Positions 18,740 to 29,705 of a DNA stretch of 64,000 nt are shown here, one piece after another; positions within the stretch are counted from its first letter, which is position 1, and each line of letters begins with the position of its first letter. The DNA is taken from NCBI RefSeq assembly GCF_018390695.1, contig NZ_JAHBGF010000012.1, positions 1 through 64,000 of the forward strand, in the 5' to 3' direction. Made by a program: the position numbers and the translations under genes. The notes under the pieces were generated by a model, which had not been told where the DNA came from, ran no database searches, and worked only from the letters and a program-made list of their open reading frames with translations. This DNA is from Ancylobacter sonchi. Lineage in GTDB: Bacteria > Pseudomonadota > Alphaproteobacteria > Rhizobiales > Xanthobacteraceae.

Positions 18740-19954
18740 ATGGAGTTTGCGGCAGAAGCGGGCGGATCGGTGCTCGCGGCGCGCTACGTCGCCCGCATGG
18801 CCGCCGGCGACATCGCCCCCGACGCCGGCCAGGCCAAGGTGGTCTCGGCCCTGGCAGCGCTGGAGCAGCGCATCGCCACCCGGCGCCTCGCCCGCAAATC
18901 CTCGGCGCTGGGCTGGCTGTTCGCCAAGCGCGACGTGCAGCAGCCCCCGCCGCGCGGCCTGTACATCCACGGCTCGGTCGGCCGCGGCAAGACCATGCTG
19001 GTCGACCTGTTCTACGAATGCGTCGCCGTGCGGAAGCGCAAGCGCCGCGTGCATTTCCATGAGTTCATGGCTGATGTGCATGCGCGCATCTTCCAGGTCC
19101 GCAACGACATGAAGTCCGGCAAGCTCAAGGATGCCGACCCCATCGCCATCGTCGCCAAGGCGCTGGCGGAGGAGGCGTGGCTGTTGTGCTTCGACGAATT
19201 CCACGTCACCGACATCGCCGACGCGATGATCCTCGGCCGGCTGTTCGAGAAGCTGTTCGACGTCGGCGTGGTCATCGTCGCCACCTCCAACGTCGCCCCG
19301 GAGAATCTCTACGAGGGCGGCCTCAACCGCGCGCTGTTCCTGCCCTTCATCAAGCTGATCGAGGCGCATATGGACGTGGTGCGCATCGATTCTCCGACCG
19401 ATTACCGCATGGAGAAACTCGGTGGCGCCCGCATCTGGTACGTGGCCGGCGAGCACGGCACCCAGGCGGAGGTCGACCGCGAGGTCGAGAAGATCTGGCA
19501 CCGCATCGCCGGCGCCGATGGCGGCGCCCCGGCCACCGTGGTGTCCGGCGGCCGCACGCTGCGCGTGCCGAAGGCCGGCGGCGGCGCGGCGCGCTTTTCC
19601 TTCGCCGATCTGTGCGAGCAGCCGCTCGGCGCCTCCGACTATCTGCGCCTCGCCCGCGCCTATCACACGCTGGTCATCGAACATGTGCCGGTGATGGACC
19701 AGGACCGCCGCAACGAGGCCAAGCGCTTCATCACCCTGATCGACGAGCTCTACGACAAGGGCGTCAAGCTGGTCGCCTCGGCGGCGGCGGAGCCGGAGGA
19801 GCTCTATCGCGGCACCCAGGGAGCCGAGGCCTTCGAATGGGCGCGCACCGTCTCGCGCCTGCACGAGATGCGCTCGGCCGACTACCTCGCCCGTCCGCAC
19901 GGGCGCGGCGATTCCCAGGCCAGCGGCGACACCACCGGCCTCGTCGAGACCTGA
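18740..19954 (+). CDS. zapE: Cell-division ATPase ZapE (AFG1 family)
   Basis: A 404-aa AAA+ ATPase. Walker A is GSVGRGKT near residue 77 and Walker B is LLCFDEFHVTD; a sensor-type ATSN follows. The AFG1/ZapE signatures FHEFMADVH and IADAMILGRLFEKLF are present. ZapE associates with the Z-ring in E. coli, and AFG1 homologues assist membrane-protein quality control. It is the usual partner upstream of mdh in many alphaproteobacteria; here a DUF1003 gene intervenes. The ATG at 18740 has GGAG and GGCGAG upstream. Confidence 0.9.
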   Translation: MEFAAEAGGSVLAARYVARMAAGDIAPDAGQAKVVSALAALEQRIATRRLARKSSALGWLFAKRDVQQPPPRGLYIHGSVGRGKTMLVDLFYECVAVRKRKRRVHFHEFMADVHARIFQVRNDMKSGKLKDADPIAIVAKALAEEAWLLCFDEFHVTDIADAMILGRLFEKLFDVGVVIVATSNVAPENLYEGGLNRALFLPFIKLIEAHMDVVRIDSPTDYRMEKLGGARIWYVAGEHGTQAEVDREVEKIWHRIAGADGGAPATVVSGGRTLRVPKAGGGAARFSFADLCEQPLGASDYLRLARAYHTLVIEHVPVMDQDRRNEAKRFITLIDELYDKGVKLVASAAAEPEELYRGTQGAEAFEWARTVSRLHEMRSADYLARPHGRGDSQASGDTTGLVET

Positions 19955-20013
19955 TCGGCGGGACGGCGGACGGCGGGGCGGCAGACGGGACAGCGGAACG
20001 CAGGAACCCAGGC

Positions 20014-20745
20014 ATGACGCACCAGAATCCCCCCGCCGACAGCGAACGCCACCGCATCCGGCATCACTGCGCGCTTACCGGCCAGATCGTCACCGACCAT
20101 GACGGCGAGCGGCTGGACACGCTGCGCCCGGCGCTGGCGGCGCATATCCGCGCCGCCCATCCCGGCATACCGGACGACGCCTTCATCTCCCGCGAGGCGC
20201 TTGCCGCCGAGCGGTCCAGCATGATCGCCGAGACGCTGCAGGCCGAGCGCGGCGACCTCTCGCAGATCGAGCGCGACGTCATCGAGAGCCTCGCCCGCCA
20301 CGAAACCCTCGCCGAGAACGTCGAGGAAGAGCTGGACGAGAACCGCACGCTCGGCGAGCGCTCCGCCGACCTCATCGCCAGCTTCGGCGGCAGCTGGACC
20401 TTCATCATCGGCTTCTGCGGCCTCCTCGTGGTGTGGATGATCGTCAACACCGTGCTGCTCGCGGCCGGGGCGTTCGACCCCTTCCCGTTCATCCTGCTCA
20501 ATCTCGTGCTGTCCTGCATCGCCGCCCTGCAGGCGCCGATCATCATGATGAGCCAGAAGCGGCAGGAGGCGAAGGACCGCAAGCGCTCGGAGAACGACTA
20601 CCGGGTGAACCTCAAGGCCGAGTTGGAGATCCGTCACCTGCATGAGAAGATCGACCACATGCTGACCCGGCAGTGGGAGCGCCTCGCCGAGATCCAGTCG
20701 ATCCAGATCGAGCTGATGGAAGAGGTCCTCCAGCGCCGGCGCTGA
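20014..20745 (+). CDS. DUF1003 inner-membrane protein
   Basis: A 243-aa protein with a cytoplasmic N-terminal region (CALTGQIV, ENVEEELDENRTLGERSADLIA) and two closely spaced membrane helices (TFIIGFCGLLVVWMIVN and PFPFILLNLVLSCIAALQAP). MMSQKRQEAKDR and a charged coiled-coil tail follow. This is the DUF1003 family signature; members are often called cyclic-nucleotide-binding-like membrane proteins, but no function is established. It follows zapE by 59 nt on the same strand. Confidence 0.85.
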   Translation: MTHQNPPADSERHRIRHHCALTGQIVTDHDGERLDTLRPALAAHIRAAHPGIPDDAFISREALAAERSSMIAETLQAERGDLSQIERDVIESLARHETLAENVEEELDENRTLGERSADLIASFGGSWTFIIGFCGLLVVWMIVNTVLLAAGAFDPFPFILLNLVLSCIAALQAPIIMMSQKRQEAKDRKRSENDYRVNLKAELEIRHLHEKIDHMLTRQWERLAEIQSIQIELMEEVLQRRR

Positions 20746-20986
20746 GCCGCCCGGCGGCCTCTTCCCCGCCCCTTCCGTATCGTCGCCGAAGTCTCTGCCT
20801 GCCCCCTGCCCGGGCGTCACCGGTTCGTCATCGATCCGTCATCGCATCTTGTCCGCGGGCGATGATCGTCGCGCGATCACGCGATAGTTATGCGGAAAAC
20901 AGAGGGCAGGTATTCGGCATGCCATATGCCAGGATCATCGTCGTAAAGTCGTAGACGCCAATGTTTACACTATCGGCCATCCTCGC

Positions 20987-22032
<1,046 letters not shown>

Positions 22033-22040
22033 ACGACATC

Positions 22041-22073
22041 CGCTCCCCGGCGCCGTCTGGCCGCCGGGGAGCG
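22041..22073 (+). terminator. Hairpin after mdh
   Basis: A perfect 12-bp stem (CGCTCCCCGGCG/CGCCGGGGAGCG) with a 9-nt loop begins 8 nt after the mdh stop. No U-run follows, so termination may be partial. The remaining gap to sucA (22074-22347) has a TATATA -10-like box at 22217-22222 without a clear -35 and nothing coding. This suggests sucA has its own promoter. Confidence 0.65.
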
Positions 22074-22347
22074 CGGTACCTATCTTGCTTGTGCCCCGAA
22101 CGGGCCGCCGATGTGAGTGCGCAGAGCCGGTCGCGCTGGGTCAAGATCGGGCGAGATCAGCGTTTTTTGCAGGCCCGCGCCGCAATCTCGCGGCATTCAT
22201 GACGTCAAGACGAGCCTATATAGACTGAAGACCACAGCTTTCGTCCCCGCCAGCGGGGCATCGGGCGGGCCCTCTGCCACCGGGCGGCGGGGTCGACGGG
22301 TGAGAAAGCGTCTCCACCGGACCACGACGGTCCCTCAGGAGCCGACA

Positions 22348-25329
22348 ATGTCGCGCGCGGACTCGAACGAAGCTTTCCTGAACACCTCCTTCCTCTACGG
22401 CGCCAATGCGGCCTGGATCGAGCAGCTCTACGCCAGCTACGAAGCCGATCCCGCCTCGGTCGACCCCGAGTGGCAGGCTTTCTTCGCGGCGCTGAAGGAT
22501 TCACCCGCCGACGTCGAGAAGAGCGCCCGCGGCGCCTCGTGGAAGCGGGACAACTGGCCGCTGCACGCCAATGGCGAGCTGGTCTCCGCCCTCGATGGCA
22601 ACTGGATCGAAGTCGAGAAGGTCGTCTCGAAGAAGGTCGAGGCCAAGGCCGTCGAGAAGGCCAAGGTCGCCGGCGTCGAGCTCTCCTCCGCCGAGGTCCA
22701 GCAGGCCACCCGCGACTCGGTCAAGGCGCTGATGATGATCCGCGCCTATCGCATGCGCGGCCATCTCCACGCCAAGCTCGACCCGCTGGGTCTGGAGCCG
22801 GAGCATCCCGCTCCCGAGCTCGACCCCGCCTCCTACGGCTTCACCACCGAGGCCGACCTCGACCGGCCGATCTTCATCGACCACGTGCTGGGCCTCGAAT
22901 TCGCCACCGTCCGCCAGATGGTGGCGATCCTCCAGCGCACCTACTGCCAGACGCTCGGCGTCGAGTTCATGCACATCTCCTCGCCCGAGGAGAAGGCGTG
23001 GATCCAGGAGCGCATCGAGGGCGTCGACAAGGAGATCACCTTCACCCGCGAGGGCAAGAAGGCGATCCTCAACAAGCTGGTCGAGGCCGAGGGCTTCGAG
23101 AAGTTCCTCGACGTGCGCTACACCGGCACCAAGCGCTTCGGCCTTGACGGCGGCGAGAGCCTGATCCCGGCGCTCGAGCAGATCATCAAGCGTGGCGGCC
23201 AGCTCGGCGTCACCGAGATCGTGTTCGGCATGGCGCATCGCGGCCGCCTCAACACGCTGACCCAGGTGATGGGCAAGCCGCACCGCGCGCTGTTCCACGA
23301 GTTCAAGGGCGGCTCCTGGGCCCCCGACGAGGTCGAGGGCTCCGGCGACGTGAAGTACCACCTCGGCGCCTCCTCGGACCGCGAGTTCGACGGCAACAAG
23401 GTGCATCTGTCGCTCACCGCCAACCCGTCGCATCTCGAGATCGTCGACCCGGTGGTGCTCGGCAAGTGCCGCGCCAAGCAGGACGCGCTCGGCGACACCG
23501 AGCGCACCCAGGTGCTGCCGCTGCTGCTGCACGGCGACGCCGCCTTCGCCGGCCAGGGCGTGGTGGCCGAATGCTTCGGCCTGTCCGGCCTGAAGGGTCA
23601 CCGCACCGGCGGCTCGATCCACTTCATCATCAACAACCAGATCGGCTTCACCACCTATCCGCGTTTCTCGCGCTCCTCGCCCTATCCGTCGGATGTGGCG
23701 AAGACCATCGAGGCGCCGATCTTCCACGTGAACGGCGACGACCCCGAAGCGGTGACCTTCGCCGCCAAGATCGCCATCGAGTTCCGCCAGCGCTTCCGCA
23801 AGCCGGTGGTCATCGACATGTTCTGCTACCGCCGCTTCGGCCACAATGAAGGCGACGAGCCCGCCTTCACCCAGCCGCTGATGTACAAGGCGATCAAGCA
23901 GCACCCGAGCACGCTGGAGATCTACTCGAAGAAGCTCGCGGCCGAGGGCGTTGTCGACACCGCCGAGTTCGACCGCATGAAGGCCGACTGGCGCTCGCGG
24001 CTCGACGCCGAATACGACGCCGGCCAGGCCTACAAGCCGAACAAGGCCGACTGGCTCGACGGCCGCTGGGCCGGCCTCAAGGCCGCCGCCGACGCCGATG
24101 ATCCGCGCCGTGGCAACACCGGCGTCGCCATCGACGAGCTGAAGGACATCGGCGCGAAGATCACCACGGTGCCGGAGGGTTTCCACCTTCATCGCACCAT
24201 CCAGCGTTTCCTCGATTCCCGCCGCAAGGCCATCGTCGAGGACGGCGCCGGCATCGACTGGTCGACCGCCGAGGCCCTCGCCTTCACCACCCTGCAGCTC
24301 GACGGCCACCCGGTGCGCCTGTCCGGCCAGGATTGCGAGCGCGGCACCTTCTCGCAGCGCCATTCGGTGCTGATCGACCAGGAGAACGAGGACCGCTATA
24401 CCCCGTTCAACCACCTGAAGGACGGCCAGGCCCGCTACGAGGTCATCAACTCGATGCTCTCGGAAGAAGCGGTGCTCGGCTTCGAGTACGGCTATTCGCT
24501 GTCCGAGCCCAACGCGCTCACCCTGTGGGAAGCGCAGTTCGGCGACTTCGCCAATGGCGCGCAGGTGGTGTTCGACCAGTTCCTTTCCTCCGGCGAGCGC
24601 AAGTGGCTGCGCATGTCCGGCCTCGTCTGCCTGCTGCCGCACGGCTATGAGGGCCAGGGTCCTGAGCACTCCTCCGCCCGTCTCGAGCGCTATCTGCAGA
24701 TGTGCGCCGAGGACAACATGCAGGTCGCCAACCTGACGACGCCGGCCAACTATTTCCACGCGCTGCGCCGGCAGCTGAAGCGCGACTTCCGCAAGCCGCT
24801 GATCCTGATGACGCCGAAGAGCCTGCTGCGCCACAAGCGCGCCGTCTCCTCGCTCGCCCAGTTCGGCGCCGGCACCACCTTCCACCGCGTGCTGTGGGAC
24901 GATGCCCAGAGCGAGCACGTGGTGAAGGGTCCGGAATCGATCACGCTGAAGAGCGACGACAAGATCCGCCGCGTCGTGCTGTGCTCGGGCAAGGTCTATT
25001 ACGACCTGTTCGAGGAGCGCGAGCGGCGCGGCATCGACGACATCTACCTGATGCGCGTCGAGCAGCTCTTCCCGTTCCCGCTCAAGACGCTGGTGCAGGA
25101 GCTGTCGCGCTTCAAGGGCGCGGAGATCGTCTGGTGTCAGGAAGAGCCGAAGAACCAGGGCGCCTGGGCCTTCGTGCAGCCTTATCTGGAATGGGTGCTG
25201 GAACAGACCGGCTCGGCCTCGTCGCGGCCGCGCTATGCCGGCCGGCCGGCCTCGGCGGCCACCGCCACCGGCCTGATGTCCAAGCATCTCGCCCAGCTGA
25301 AGGCCTTCCTGCAGGATGCCTTGGACTGA
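22348..25329 (+). CDS. sucA: 2-oxoglutarate dehydrogenase E1 component
   Basis: A 993-aa thiamine-diphosphate enzyme that decarboxylates 2-oxoglutarate in the TCA cycle. The N-terminal E1 segment reads NTSFLYGANAAWIEQLYASY. Later landmarks are GMAHRGRLN, LTANPSHLE, HGDAAFAGQGVV, NNQIGFTT, the C-terminal transketolase-like GTFSQRH and LLPHGYEGQGPEHSSARLER. The start at 22348 is supported by AGGAG 7 nt upstream. sucC/sucD are not adjacent. It heads the sucA-sucB-lysE-lpd unit. Confidence 0.96.
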   Translation: MSRADSNEAFLNTSFLYGANAAWIEQLYASYEADPASVDPEWQAFFAALKDSPADVEKSARGASWKRDNWPLHANGELVSALDGNWIEVEKVVSKKVEAKAVEKAKVAGVELSSAEVQQATRDSVKALMMIRAYRMRGHLHAKLDPLGLEPEHPAPELDPASYGFTTEADLDRPIFIDHVLGLEFATVRQMVAILQRTYCQTLGVEFMHISSPEEKAWIQERIEGVDKEITFTREGKKAILNKLVEAEGFEKFLDVRYTGTKRFGLDGGESLIPALEQIIKRGGQLGVTEIVFGMAHRGRLNTLTQVMGKPHRALFHEFKGGSWAPDEVEGSGDVKYHLGASSDREFDGNKVHLSLTANPSHLEIVDPVVLGKCRAKQDALGDTERTQVLPLLLHGDAAFAGQGVVAECFGLSGLKGHRTGGSIHFIINNQIGFTTYPRFSRSSPYPSDVAKTIEAPIFHVNGDDPEAVTFAAKIAIEFRQRFRKPVVIDMFCYRRFGHNEGDEPAFTQPLMYKAIKQHPSTLEIYSKKLAAEGVVDTAEFDRMKADWRSRLDAEYDAGQAYKPNKADWLDGRWAGLKAAADADDPRRGNTGVAIDELKDIGAKITTVPEGFHLHRTIQRFLDSRRKAIVEDGAGIDWSTAEALAFTTLQLDGHPVRLSGQDCERGTFSQRHSVLIDQENEDRYTPFNHLKDGQARYEVINSMLSEEAVLGFEYGYSLSEPNALTLWEAQFGDFANGAQVVFDQFLSSGERKWLRMSGLVCLLPHGYEGQGPEHSSARLERYLQMCAEDNMQVANLTTPANYFHALRRQLKRDFRKPLILMTPKSLLRHKRAVSSLAQFGAGTTFHRVLWDDAQSEHVVKGPESITLKSDDKIRRVVLCSGKVYYDLFEERERRGIDDIYLMRVEQLFPFPLKTLVQELSRFKGAEIVWCQEEPKNQGAWAFVQPYLEWVLEQTGSASSRPRYAGRPASAATATGLMSKHLAQLKAFLQDALD

Positions 25330-25410
25330 TCGCGCGCTGGACTGACACGGACGAACCGAAGGGAGTGCCGGCCCCGCGGTCGGCTTAAGGGTAGGTAAGG
25401 GAAAACGAGC

Positions 25411-26649
25411 ATGGCCACCGAGATCCGCGTTCCGACGCTGGGCGAATCGGTCACCGAAGCGACCATCGGCAAGTGGTTCAAGAAGGCTGGCGATGCCGTC
25501 GCCGCCGACGAGCCGATCGTCGAGCTTGAGACCGACAAGGTCACGATCGAGGTGCCGGCTCCCGCCGCCGGCGTGCTCTCCGAGATCATCGCCAAGGACG
25601 GCGAGACCGTCGGCGTCGGCGCGCTGCTCGGCTCCATCGGCGCCGGTTCGGGCGCGGCCGCCGCGCCCACCGCTGCCGCTCCCGCCCCGGCCAAGGCCGA
25701 GGCGCCCAAGGCGGCTCCGGCTGCTCCGGCTCCCGCCGCGGCCCCGGCCGCCGCTGCCGCCGGCTCCAACGGCCCGGCGGTCGCCAAGCTCGCCACCGAA
25801 AGCGGCATCAACCCGGCCATGCTCGCCGGCTCCGGCAAGGATGGCCGCGTGACCAAGGGCGACATGCTGGCGGCCATCGCCACCCCGCCCGCCGCCGCTC
25901 CGGCTCCCGCTCCCGTCGTCGTGCGCGCGCCCTCGGCGCCGGTCGACGCGGTCCGCGAGGAGCGCGTGAAGATGACCAAGCTGCGCCAGACCATCGCCAA
26001 GCGGCTGAAGGACGCGCAGAGCACCGCCGCGATGCTCACCACCTTCAACGACGTCGACATGTCGGCGGTGATGAGCCTGCGCGCGCAGTACAAGGACGTG
26101 TTCGAGAAGAAGCACGGCGTGAAGCTCGGCTTCATGGGCTTCTTCACCAAGGCGGTCATCCAGGCGCTGAAGGACGTGCCGGAGGTGAATGCCGAGATCG
26201 ACGGCCAGGACCTGATCTACAAGAACTACTACAATATCGGCATCGCGGTCGGCACCGATAAGGGCCTCGTCGTGCCGGTGGTGCGCGACGCCGACGAGCT
26301 GTCGATCGCCGGCATCGAGAAGGCGATCTCCGGCTATGGCCGCAAGGCCCGCGACGGCAAGCTCGGCATCGACGACATGCAGGGCGGCACCTTCACCATC
26401 ACCAATGGCGGCATCTACGGCTCGCTGATGTCCACCCCGATCCTCAACGCGCCGCAGTCGGGCATTCTCGGCATGCACCGCATCGAGGAGCGCCCGGTGG
26501 CGATCAAGGGCCAGGTGGTCATCCGCCCGATGATGTATCTCGCGCTCAGCTACGATCACCGCATCGTCGACGGCAAGGGCGCGGTGACCTTCCTGGTCCG
26601 CGTCAAGGAAGCGCTGGAAGATCCGACCCGCCTCGTGCTGGACCTGTGA
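25411..26649 (+). CDS. sucB: 2-oxoglutarate dehydrogenase E2 (dihydrolipoyl succinyltransferase)
   Basis: A 412-aa E2 core protein. An N-terminal lipoyl domain carries lipoyl-lysine K43 (ETDKVTIEV). An Ala/Pro-rich hinge, the E1/E3-binding domain ([17 protein letters not shown], ~125-160), another hinge and the acyltransferase domain follow. The active-site YDHRIVDG lies near the C-terminus. It transfers succinyl groups to CoA and scaffolds the complex. It lies 81 nt after sucA. Confidence 0.96.
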   Translation: MATEIRVPTLGESVTEATIGKWFKKAGDAVAADEPIVELETDKVTIEVPAPAAGVLSEIIAKDGETVGVGALLGSIGAGSGAAAAPTAAAPAPAKAEAPKAAPAAPAPAAAPAAAAAGSNGPAVAKLATESGINPAMLAGSGKDGRVTKGDMLAAIATPPAAAPAPAPVVVRAPSAPVDAVREERVKMTKLRQTIAKRLKDAQSTAAMLTTFNDVDMSAVMSLRAQYKDVFEKKHGVKLGFMGFFTKAVIQALKDVPEVNAEIDGQDLIYKNYYNIGIAVGTDKGLVVPVVRDADELSIAGIEKAISGYGRKARDGKLGIDDMQGGTFTITNGGIYGSLMSTPILNAPQSGILGMHRIEERPVAIKGQVVIRPMMYLALSYDHRIVDGKGAVTFLVRVKEALEDPTRLVLDL

Positions 26650-26692
26650 TCGCAACCAACTGAGGCGGCAACCAATCGGGGCGGAGGGGGCG

Positions 26693-27334
26693 TTGAGCTA
26701 TCTCGGCGAATTCGCGGCCATCATGGCCGTGTTCGCGGTGGTGATCGTGGCGCCGGGGGCGGATTTCGCCCTCGTCGTGCGCCAGAGCGTGGTGCATGGC
26801 CGTCGCGCGGCGCTGGTCACCAGCTTCGGCATCGGCGCCTCCCTGCTCTTCCACATCAGCTACACCATTCTCGGCATCGGGCTCATCGTCTCGCAGTCGC
26901 TGGCGCTGTTCGCGCTGATCAAATGGTGCGGCGTCGCCTATCTCGTCTATCTCGGCATCCGCTCCTTCTTCGAGAAGCCGTTCAATCTCGACGAGGTGGC
27001 GCTCGCCGGTGAGGCGAAGGCGGCCCGCCGCGTCTCGCTGCCGAAATGCTTCGGCATGGGCTTCCTCACCAACGCGCTGAACCCGAAGCCGGTGCTGTTC
27101 TTCCTGTCGCTGTTCTCGGCGATGGTCAGCCACGAGATCCCGGCGGCGATCACATTCCTCTATGGTATCGGCATGGCGGGCGCGCTGATCGCCTGGTTCG
27201 TCGGCGTCACGCTGTTCTTCACCAATCCCGCCGTGCGGGCGCGCTTTTCGGCGTGCGGCCGCTGGTTCAACCGGGTGACCGGGGCGACCTTCGTGCTGCT
27301 CGGCCTGCGTCTCGCCGCCCAACGCGCCGGCTGA
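26693..27334 (+). CDS. LysE/RhtB-family exporter
   Basis: A 213-aa inner-membrane protein of the LysE/RhtB amino-acid exporter family with about six hydrophobic segments. Family markers include VVIVAPGADFALVVRQS, WCGVAYLVYLGIR and GFLTNALNPKPVLFFLSLF. The likely start is TTG at 26693 behind a strong GGAGGGGG sequence. It is inserted between sucB and lpd with short spacers (43 and 27 nt), so it should be co-expressed with the 2-oxoglutarate dehydrogenase complex. Its substrate is unknown; a 2-oxoglutarate-family amino acid is only a guess. Confidence 0.88.
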   Translation: MSYLGEFAAIMAVFAVVIVAPGADFALVVRQSVVHGRRAALVTSFGIGASLLFHISYTILGIGLIVSQSLALFALIKWCGVAYLVYLGIRSFFEKPFNLDEVALAGEAKAARRVSLPKCFGMGFLTNALNPKPVLFFLSLFSAMVSHEIPAAITFLYGIGMAGALIAWFVGVTLFFTNPAVRARFSACGRWFNRVTGATFVLLGLRLAAQRAG

Positions 27335-27361
27335 TCACTTTCGGCATTCAAGGAAACCTCC

Positions 27362-28762
27362 ATGTCCTACGACCTGATCGTCATCGGCACCGGCCCGGGC
27401 GGCTATGTCTGCGCCATCCGCGCCTCGCAGCTCGGCCTCAAGGTCGCGGTGGTGGAGAAGCGCGCCACCTTCGGCGGCACCTGCCTGAATGTCGGCTGCA
27501 TCCCCTCCAAGGCGCTGCTGCACGCCTCCGAGCTGTTCGAGGAAGCCGGCCACTCCTTCGCCAATATGGGCATCGTGGTCGACAAGCCGAAGCTCGACCT
27601 GCCGGCGCTGCTCGGCTTCAAGGACAAGGCGGTGGATGGCAACACCAAGGGTGTCGCCTTCCTGATGAAGAAGAACAAGATCGACACCTATCACGGCACC
27701 GCCAGCATCCCGGCGCCCGGCAAGGTCGACGTCGCCCTCGCCGATGGCGGCCAGCAGACGCTGGAATCGAAGGCGATCGTCATCGCCACCGGTTCGGACG
27801 TCGCCAAGCTGCCGGGCATCGAGATCGACGAGCAGCGCATCGTCTCCTCCACCGGCGCCATCGCGCTCGACAAGGTGCCCGGCAAGCTGATCGTGGTCGG
27901 CGCCGGCGTCATCGGGCTGGAGCTTGGCTCGGTGTGGCGCCGCCTCGGCGCCGAGGTGACCGTGGTCGAGTTCCTCGACCGCATCCTGCCCGGCATGGAT
28001 GGCGAGGTCGCCAAGTCGTTCCAGCGCATCCTTGAGAAGCAGGGCGTCGGCTTCAAGCTCGGCGCCAAGGTCACCGGCGTCGACACCTCCGGCGCGACGC
28101 TGAAGGTCTCCATCGAGCCGGCCGCCGGCGGCGAGGCGCAGAGCCTGGAAGCCGATGTGGTGCTGGTCGCCATCGGCCGCGTCGCCTACACCGAGGGCCT
28201 CGGCCTCGAGGCGCTCGGCGTCGAGAAGGACAAGCGCGGCCGCGTGGTCACCGACCATTATTTCCGCACCAGCGTGCCCGGTATCTTCGCCATCGGCGAC
28301 GCCATTGCCGGCCCGATGCTGGCCCACAAGGCGGAGGACGAGGGCGTCGCCATCGCCGAGCTGCTGGCCGGCCAGGCCGGGCATGTGAATTACGACGTCA
28401 TTCCGGGCGTGGTCTACACCACCCCGGAAGTCGCCGCGGTCGGCAAGACCGAGGAGGAGCTGAAGGCGGCCGGCATCGACTACAAGGTCGGCAAGTTCCC
28501 CTTCCTCGCCAATGGCCGCGCCAAGGCCAACGACCAGACCGAGGGCTTCGTGAAGATCCTCGCCGACGCCGCCACCGACAAGGTGCTGGGCGCCCACATC
28601 ATCGGTGTCGAGGCCGGCGAGATGATCCACGAATGCGCGGTGCTGATGGAGTTCGGCGGTTCGTCCGAGGATCTCGCCCGCACCTGCCATGCCCACCCCA
28701 CCCGCTCCGAGGCGGTGAAGGAAGCGGCGATGGCGGTGGAGAAGCGCGCCATCCACATGTGA
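27362..28762 (+). CDS. lpdA: Dihydrolipoyl dehydrogenase (E3)
   Basis: A 466-aa flavoprotein disulfide reductase. FAD fold GTGPGGY at residues 9-15, redox-active C41 and C46 (CLNVGC), NAD-binding [13 protein letters not shown], the second FAD motif IFAIGDAI, and the C-terminal HAHPTRSE with the catalytic His-Glu. It reoxidises the lipoyl groups of SucB. Placement directly downstream of sucA-sucB marks it as the E3 dedicated to this complex. A strong terminator follows 54 nt after the stop. Confidence 0.96.
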   Translation: MSYDLIVIGTGPGGYVCAIRASQLGLKVAVVEKRATFGGTCLNVGCIPSKALLHASELFEEAGHSFANMGIVVDKPKLDLPALLGFKDKAVDGNTKGVAFLMKKNKIDTYHGTASIPAPGKVDVALADGGQQTLESKAIVIATGSDVAKLPGIEIDEQRIVSSTGAIALDKVPGKLIVVGAGVIGLELGSVWRRLGAEVTVVEFLDRILPGMDGEVAKSFQRILEKQGVGFKLGAKVTGVDTSGATLKVSIEPAAGGEAQSLEADVVLVAIGRVAYTEGLGLEALGVEKDKRGRVVTDHYFRTSVPGIFAIGDAIAGPMLAHKAEDEGVAIAELLAGQAGHVNYDVIPGVVYTTPEVAAVGKTEEELKAAGIDYKVGKFPFLANGRAKANDQTEGFVKILADAATDKVLGAHIIGVEAGEMIHECAVLMEFGGSSEDLARTCHAHPTRSEAVKEAAMAVEKRAIHM

Positions 28763-28815
28763 GACCGCGCCTCGGCGCGGACGGCATGTGAGGATCTGCC
28801 TCGCATCTGAAACGA

Positions 28816-28854
28816 GAACGGCCCGGAGAGCATCTCTCCGGGCCGTTCCGTTTT
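28816..28854. terminator. Bidirectional rho-independent terminator
   Basis: A perfect 15-bp stem, GAACGGCCCGGAGAG / CTCTCCGGGCCGTTC, with a 3-nt loop (28831-28833) and a TTTT tract at 28851-28854. It lies between lpdA and the convergent small-peptide gene and can serve both. Confidence 0.9.
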
Positions 28855-28928
28855 GGCGGGGACCGTCGCAGGCCAGGTGCCCGAGTTCAGGTGCCCGAGC
28901 TCAGCTACCGAGGTCAGGTATCGTTGTC

Positions 28929-29054
28929 TCAGGTACCCTGCGTCTGGGTCGGCTTCGGCGCCGAGGCATGGCCCGGCGAGCAGTCGGCAAGCGCAACCCC
29001 GGAGGCGGCCACGGTGAGGGAAAGCGCACACAGGGCCGTCACGATCTTCTTCAT
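28929..29054 (-). CDS. Small secreted peptide, 41 aa
   Basis: A very short gene starting MKKIVTALCALSLTVAASG with a classical signal peptide (cleavage expected after ALA near residue 23). The mature part is only about 17 residues, DCSPGHASAPKPTQTQGT in approximate form. AGGAG stands 8 nt upstream of the ATG, a clear ribosome-binding site that supports it being a real gene. No function is recognised. It faces lpdA across a shared terminator. Confidence 0.6.
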   Translation of the reverse strand: MKKIVTALCALSLTVAASGVALADCSPGHASAPKPTQTQGT

Positions 29055-29160
29055 GTCAGGTCTCCTCTGGTGTGGACGCCCCAGTCTTACCGATGCGGAA
29101 GGTGATGAAAAGCGCGCCGCCGGTGCCATGTGACCGAAAGTCAGGCAAATCCGCCCGGTC

Positions 29161-29616
29161 TCACGCAGCCGTGTAGGTCACCGCTTCGATCCGCCAGCCA
29201 TCGGGGTCGGTGAGGAAGGCGGCGTAGTACCCTTCGCCATAATGCGCGCGCAGCCCCGGCGCGCCGAAATCGGCGCCGCCATGGGTCAGCCCGGCGGCGT
29301 GAAAGGCGCGCACCGCGTCGCGATCCGGCGCCAGGAAGCAGAAATGGCAGCCCGGCTGCGCCGTCACGACACCGGCGCGGCGCTGGATCCAGAACGCCGC
29401 CGCCCCCGGCAGCCCGACGGGCGAGGGCGCCTCCCCTGGCCGGCCCCAGCAGGCGGCGCCGCCATTCGGGTCCTGCGAGGCATCGTAGTGGCGCACCCGC
29501 ACATAGCCGAGCGGCGCCAGCACCGCGTCGTAGAACGCCACCGAGCGGGCGAGGTCGCTCACCCCGACCGACATGTGGTCGATCATCGGCAGGATCGGCT
29601 GCACCGTCAGCGTCAT
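29161..29616 (-). CDS. VOC-family (glyoxalase/bleomycin-resistance fold) protein
   Basis: A 151-aa protein with the vicinal-oxygen-chelate fold: an N-terminal DHMSVGVSDLARSVAFYDAVLAPLGY unit and a C-terminal GYYAAFLTDPDGWRIEAVTY unit. The metal-ligand positions are His near residue 14 and Glu near residue 144. Such proteins are metal-dependent lyases, isomerases or dioxygenases; the substrate is unknown. AAGGAGGG lies 6 nt before the ATG at 29616, which fixes the start. Confidence 0.88.
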   Translation of the reverse strand: MTLTVQPILPMIDHMSVGVSDLARSVAFYDAVLAPLGYVRVRHYDASQDPNGGAACWGRPGEAPSPVGLPGAAAFWIQRRAGVVTAQPGCHFCFLAPDRDAVRAFHAAGLTHGGADFGAPGLRAHYGEGYYAAFLTDPDGWRIEAVTYTAA

Positions 29617-29640
29617 GTCGAACCCTCCTTGCCCGCCAGG

Positions 29641-29690
29641 TCATTTTCGAGCGAAGCGGGGACCGGTACGCGTGAAGAAGAAGCGTTGTT
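29641..29690. repeat. Rhizobiales-type extragenic palindrome remnant
   Basis: The sequence TTTTCGAGCGAAGCGGGGAC, then ACCGGTACGCGTGAAGAAGA, closely follows an extragenic repeat that I recall as widespread in Rhizobiales genomes (core GAGCGAAGTGG...ACCGGTTCGCGTGAAGAA). It lies between the VOC gene and xerC. The family match is from memory and unverified. Confidence 0.55.
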
Positions 29691-29705
29691 ACAAAGGCTT
29701 ATAGT

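Noticed and set aside
22501-26655. A 1384-codon open frame on the minus strand opposite sucA/sucB
   Set aside because: It mirrors highly conserved coding sequence, shows no recognisable domain and is the usual antisense artefact of GC-rich codon usage.
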